Assembly: GCA_037176905.1 (NCBI GenBank)
Contig: JBBBWG010033518.1
Span: 1 to 23,306, forward strand
Direction: 5' to 3'
DNA from: Azolla pinnata
Lineage: Eukaryota; Streptophyta; Polypodiopsida; Salviniales; Salviniaceae
DNA: 23,306 nt
Shown: piece by piece, positions 18,398-23,306 of the stretch
How the letters are laid out: each line of letters begins with the position of its first letter
Position numbering within the stretch: position 1 is the first letter of the stretch
The notes under the pieces: generated by a model
What the model was told of the DNA's origin: nothing
The model's database searches: none
The model's input: the letters and a program-made list of their open reading frames with translations, nothing else
Position numbers and translations under genes: made by a program

Positions 18398-20939
18398 CTA
18401 ACCAGTGCCTAATTGTTTCGTCAGTGACATTTTTTTATCTTGAATATATTTATCCATTATCGTTGCCAGAGCTGCAAGAAAGCATGACTCATTGCTCTCA
18501 GATAAAACGGTCGCTTCTGCAGCTTCAACAATCTTTTCAATAACAGACAGCTTGTGCAGTGTTTCTCTACACATCATTGACCCGATCTCATATGGAGTGA
18601 GACCTGCAGCTGCCCCTTTCTTCAGCAACATTGTTGCTACTCTGAACACTCGAGCACAAGCTGCAGTTAAAGTCCAACCATGTGACTTCATAAGAGAGAT
18701 ATCTGCTTCAGCATCCAGTGATGCAATATACTCCAGAACTTCATGTTGAAATGGTATCTTCGCTTGAGGCCAGTATAGCCACTCAAAGGTACAATCTTCA
18801 AACTAGGCAAAAGACAAATAAACAAACAGTTACTGATATATGTATATGATATAAAGATAGCATTTTATAACATAACACAGGTCAGATTAAGAAATGCATC
18901 ATTGGTGTAAGAATGTAATATAACAGCATAGTTAAGATACATAAAATACCATAACATTTGGAAGCAACATTATGTACCATAACATCATCCGCAATATTAT
19001 GTAATGTAACAATATATTGCCAACACTAAGAAGCATACCAGCAGAGTTGATATATCAATGAGATATTAAGAACCATGCAATCAGGAAATGCCTTTGGGCA
19101 AAGCCATGAACAGGAATGAAATGCAGATCCATCCCTATAACCATCCCACAGCAATCATGATTCTAACATAGCTTCTTTTCATACCCACATTAGAGGCTTG
19201 ATTGGTGACTAAGACCTTTCCTATTCATGAGGCTCACCTAATCATGAGATAAAGCATGTCAACTAGTAGACAGAAGTCATGCTTCAAACCTTTGACTTTG
19301 ACTCTACACCACTTCGAAGTTAATCACAAGACGTACAGCATGCTACTCCAGCGTACATATATGTGCACTAGTACAACCTCAATAGCTTTCGTTATTATAG
19401 GTGATATGAAATGTGATCCAGAACATGGGTGACATTACATATAGCAGCCTGACATAGTGTGATAAGTGACATTCTGAAATCCAGGTTAATTTTGTAAGGA
19501 ACACAAGGTTAGGTGACATTATGTAATATTGAACAGCATTAGAAGAAACATAACATAACGTCATCTGACATTACCTTCTCAGGCAAACAGTAGCCATGGT
19601 CAATTGGCACGAGAGCCCACTCTGCAGAATCTCCCTGATTACAAGCCAAAATATTTCCTCCATTTCTATCAGTATTAGCCAGACGAATGTCAAGAACCGC
19701 TATTTTGTGTACTTCATAAACAGGAAAGTGAGCAGGGCCCATATCTTCACAATTGCTGGATGCCTGTACAAACATTTGGAGCGAGCCTATTTTTACAGTG
19801 ATACGAGCATTTGTCTCATCTTTGGGTTGAAGATATTCAGCACAGCATTTGATCAATACAGTTGGAGGAACCCCTGCAAAACCTATTGATTTCTCACCAT
19901 TTTGATCTTTAGCTGGATGATCCAGTATGTAAGCTGCAACCTCTCGTAAAGCCCCTTCACCAACTTTTGTTCCTCTTTTGAGACCCTCACCATTTTTGGA
20001 CGGAGGAAGACCTCGAGGATTGTTATCAGCCATAGGTTCCTCGTCCACTGGTTTGAAAACCCCAACAATGCTAGAGCCAGTTTCATCTTGCATGAAGTAG
20101 GCCCCTCCTGAGCCTTCTGGAGATAAGATAGGGGTATGTCTATTTTCAAGCCCAGCCTTGACACGCTTCAGGAGGCCATCAAGTAAAGATGAAATAGCAA
20201 CCTTTGAAAGACTCTCTATTTGTGCATAAGCTTTTCTCGGATAGGCTCGGTTAAGCTTACCATGCGATGGGCATGGTGGGAGCATGGGATTATTCAATTC
20301 TTTCATCTCAAAAGGACATGGACTAGCTTTCATTTCTTGAGCTGTTGCTGAAATTTCAATGTCTGATCCTATCGCCTGACTTTTTATTTTCACAGTGCTA
20401 TGAAGAAATAAGTGCACAACAGCATCGTCGACAAGCGAAAGTTGCTCAATGAGCATTTCATCCTTCAAATCCTGACCTCTTAGGATAAGCTGCTGCTGAT
20501 CAGCAGCCAGCCCTGCTCTTTTTGACAATCTGTTTTTCAAATCCCGAACACTCTTCATCTTTTCTATTTGAAAAACATGTTCTCTGCCACTAACTGTCTT
20601 TATGGTCACTACTTGCAACTGAGAAAGCTTGACTACCAAGTGCACCTTCTTCCCATCAGTAAGCCCATAATCTCTAACTAACGCATCTTGTCGATAGAGT
20701 TCACGACCACCATAGAACAATCTTTGGTGCTTTACAAAGAAGCCTTTGTAAACTTCAATTCTCATTTTCACAGAAGCAATGGTGTCACCAGCACATACTT
20801 TTAAAGGTAGGATTGATGGATTTGTTCCAGAAGTAGTTACGTAGATCTGAATATGCTCATTACGCTCAAATCCATATGCTGTAGGTGCCACGACGGCACC
20901 TTCATGTTGGGGCTGGAGTACTATTGCTGAAGAAGCCAT
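18398..20939 (-). CDS. PI4KG: Phosphatidylinositol 4-kinase gamma with two ubiquitin-like domains
   Basis: Two exons, 20939-19575 (455 codons) and 18802-18398, are joined in phase 0 across a 772-bp GT-AG intron, giving about 589 aa. Residues ~31-106 (IQIYVTTSG ... KKVHLVVKLS) and ~109-181 (VVTIKTVSG ... VVHLFLHS) are two ubiquitin-like domains. The PI3/4-kinase-like domain starts near 275: glycine-rich SGGAYFMQDE (277-286), likely lysine K296 in VFKPVDEEP, NNPRG, GALREVAAYILDH (329-341), the catalytic loop DRNGGN (424-429), PIDHGYCLPE with D447, and exon 2 continuing FEDCTFEWLYWPQA, MLLKKGAAAGLTPYEIGSMM and IMDKYI. This matches the plant UbDK-gamma type with tandem UBLs (such as Arabidopsis PI4K-gamma-4). 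Known members can act as protein kinases, with lipid kinase activity doubtful, and bind proteasome-linked partners through the UBLs. Gene length and order are normal, and no break is seen. Confidence 0.95.
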
Positions 20940-20952
20940 TTTCCTTTCCTCG

Positions 20953-22644
20953 CTGCAAAAGGGATTAATAAACTCCTAAACGACTCTCATCGATGCATTA
21001 TACGGGATGAGCATTGATGATACAAAAGAGATGAGAGAAACAGCTATTATTTCCTGTTACAAAGAATACATTATGATCAGTAGCATTCTAAATTGGTAAA
21101 AGAACAAGAGCATGGAAACTTCCTAGCATGTACAGGCACCCTTCTAGAAAATGAGATACATCCTGTAGAAATACAAAACATGACGCGACTTGCACTCATA
21201 ATTTTGAAAATTCAGAGCACAGCCTGACTTGAGCTTGAGGGTTTGAGGAAAGAAGAAAAAATATAATAAAAGTAATCCAAATGAAAACACAAACTCAAAC
21301 GAACACAATCTTCATATTTGCAGTGTGACAGACATCATTCAAGAAGACAGCATCCTATCTACCTGCTAAAACTGAGAGGGCAGTAGGAGACATTGTTGAT
21401 TCTGAGAAGGGTGTCATCTCTAGTACAAGTTTCACTTAATTACTCCATCAAGCTTGTGTATAATATGGCATAAAGAATCCATGTTTCCGATAATACCTTG
21501 AGCTCTAATTTTAATGGGACATGATAGTTAGATTGTTGAAAATCTGTTCTTAATCGTGTTTGTATTGACTGTTGAAACCTCATTTTACAAAAAACCTAAA
21601 ATCATTGCATGTAGTCTAAAACATCTCTAATCTCCAAAGATGGTGAGGAATATCACATATACTTGCAAGCTCGATGTGATCGCATATAAATTCATATCAA
21701 TATTCTTCTGGTACGTTCTGTTTATTGAAATTCATATCTTGTATAAGTTTGAATATACAAATAACACAAAGAGTTTGCAGCATTTGAAGGTCAATACAGA
21801 CTATATTACGTAGGAAGCCAGTGCATCAGTCAAGATAGACGTAAGACAATGGGAGAAACTGGATAGATACAAGCATACGTCAAGTCTTGAAATGCGTGTT
21901 ATAACTCCCTGAAAATAATGATAGTTAAACCATGATAAAAATGTCAGCATTTCCAGGGATTTTCATGTTTGAGCCTGTAAATGCCTTACACATTGTTCTA
22001 ACTTCCAATGAAAATGAATTGCTTGAAAAATAATGCATCCCCATAGCTGTCCTCGCATGAATAGGTTAGGCCACAAAAAGTAGCCTGTTTCGAAAAAATA
22101 TGAACCAAAAGCTGGGGGCATTTTATCTTAGCCGCTTCCCAGAATGACACGAAAATATAACTTCTTTCTGCTTTACTCCATTTAAGTTCGATGCTTAATG
22201 GTTAAAGGCTTTCTAAGTTACAAAGAAAATCTTTTTACACCATCGCAATAACTAATCAATGACTCGTCGTCGAACCCTGAGGAAAAAACCTATTTCTTTC
22301 CAAATTTGACCCTTTTACTTAAACCAGCAAGCCTTTAGATTTTTCTCTTCTTTAGTGAGACCTATGCGTCAAGAAAGCGTTGATATGCTAAGAACGAGAG
22401 GAAAAGATCCTCTCTGTATACAAGAATCACTACTACTAATAACCAAAGAAGATAAAATTTGATTCCAAATCGTTTGACGCATACAAGAGAAAAGCCTGTG
22501 ACTTAAACAATCGATCAATCGTGAACGAAATGAGAAAGAAAAGACGCATACTTGACAGAAAAGAAATGGACCAGCTATGGTTCCGATCAAATCCAAAGTA
22601 AAAAAAAGAAGCCGGGAGGAAAAGAGGATAGAGTAAGATCTAAC
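20953..22644 (-). other. Probable intron in the 5' leader of the PI4K-gamma gene
   Basis: Thirteen bases before the ATG the minus strand reads CCCTTTTGCAG|CGAGG, a good acceptor (exon edge at 20952). A plausible donor is ATTCCTG|GTTAGATC at 22645/22644, where composition changes from AT-rich to a pyrimidine- and GC-richer leader. That would give a 1.69-kb leader intron. The stretch holds no ORF worth calling. The donor choice is inference, and other GT sites are possible. Confidence 0.4.
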
Positions 22645-22870
22645 CAGGAATCCCGCAGAAGCAGAATCGGAGAAAAAAGAGGAAGATTCTTTTTGCCTGC
22701 TAATCTTTCCGCTGCATGCTTCTTTTATTTCCCGCTCCTCCTTTTCTTTCCTGATCTGGACCGACGTTGCAACAGTTCGAACTGTTTAACCCTATCTCCG
22801 AGCCGTATCGATGATCTCCTTGGTCTCCTCTCCGATGGCTACTGCAGGTTTCCTTGTCTGTGCGAGAAGA
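22645..22870 (-). promoter_or_regulatory. Probable first non-coding exon and start region of the PI4K-gamma gene
   Basis: On the minus strand this block has the look of a plant 5' leader: mixed composition, no long ORF, and CT- and GA-rich tracts, followed by the suggested donor at 22644. The transcription start is not visible as a clear TATA-Inr pair, so the upstream edge is approximate. Confidence 0.3.
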
Positions 22871-22973
22871 ACGTCGTCGTCGACATTGAAATCGGGCGAT
22901 GGCGTCGCAGATGTCGATGGAATGAGAAGAAATGTGCGTAACGAACTGGAGACGTACAGACACGGAAATTTTC

Positions 22974-23160
22974 AAAACAAAAAAACACAAGAAAAAGAAA
23001 AACAAGAAGAAAATGAACAGAAACATAAAAACAAGAAGAAAATGTACAGAAACACAAAATAAGAAGAAAATGAAAAGAAACATCAAAACAAGAAGAAAAT
23101 GAACTGAAACAAAAAACACAAGAAACATAAAAACAAGAAGAAAATGAACAGGAAAAAACA
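22974..23160. repeat. Purine-rich tandem repeat, 28-29 bp period
   Basis: Units of the form CAAGAAGAAAATGAACAGAA plus ACATAAAA start at 23003, 23032, 23060, 23089 and 23134 (the last interval contains a partial unit). Almost all pyrimidines on + are C, T is rare, and the complementary strand is T/C-rich. Because 29 is not a multiple of three, the hydrophobic minus-strand ORFs across it (FLFIFFLF-like) are low-complexity artefacts. It lies just upstream of the likely PI4K-gamma start region. Confidence 0.85.
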
Positions 23161-23306
23161 AAACCTGCAAGTTTCACGTAATTCCACAAAATGCCCCTCC
23201 GTTTTCCACATACTTTTAATTCCACGAATACCCCTCGGATACAGAGGAAATTCATAAAGGGAAAAAAAAAAGGAAGAAGGAAAAAGAACAGGATTCATTC
23301 CTTCTT

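Noticed and set aside
22700..23298. Minus-strand ORFs rich in Phe, Leu and Cys, resembling membrane proteins
   Set aside because: They are translations of the purine-rich 28-29-bp array; the period rotates all frames and the composition is low-complexity.

Overview
The window reads as nuclear DNA of a land plant. A homosporous fern of the Ceratopteris/Adiantum kind is my best guess. The reasons are: a GC-rich last exon of a plant lipoxygenase; long genomic ORFs for PLS-class pentatricopeptide repeat (PPR) proteins built from near-uniform P-L-S triplets, the style that is hugely expanded in ferns and lycophytes; a plant-specific gamma-type phosphatidylinositol 4-kinase with two ubiquitin-like domains; plant-like introns; and long AT-rich spacers full of tandem repeats. 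The species is inference; nothing in the window names it.

Layout: (1) 1-352, + strand, 3' end of a lipoxygenase gene ending in the iron-liganding C-terminal Ile. (2) 353-2140, spacer with a TTC microsatellite, a decayed copy of a local repeat family and a diverged direct repeat. (3) 2567-5665, + strand, PPR gene 1, with about nine P-L-S triplets and an E1 end; its first motif is frame-broken. (4) 5666-10780, AT-rich spacer with a hairpin pair, a hAT-like transposase relic, a duplicated 204-bp promoter-like module (RY and G-box motifs, TATA box, twin hairpins), a 257-bp tandem repeat and a 54-bp minisatellite. (5) 10783-12792, + strand, PPR gene 2, with its E2 motif stranded in another frame just downstream. 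(6) 14398-16873, - strand, a seven-exon gene of unknown function that I rebuilt from splice junctions; its second intron contains a tandem repeat that copies the splice donor. (7) 18398-20939, - strand, a two-exon PI4K-gamma gene, probably with a further intron in its 5' leader and a purine-rich tandem array upstream.

The genes do not form a pathway: lipoxygenase belongs to oxylipin synthesis, PPR proteins to organellar RNA processing, and PI4K-gamma to phosphoinositide/ubiquitin-linked signalling. The two PPR genes stand out because both lack a DYW domain, both show frame damage at an end, and their P motifs carry opposite predicted base preferences. I found no convincing new multi-gene system. 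The best leads are the duplicated RY/G-box/TATA/twin-hairpin module, the tripled splice donor, and the unrecognised seven-exon gene.
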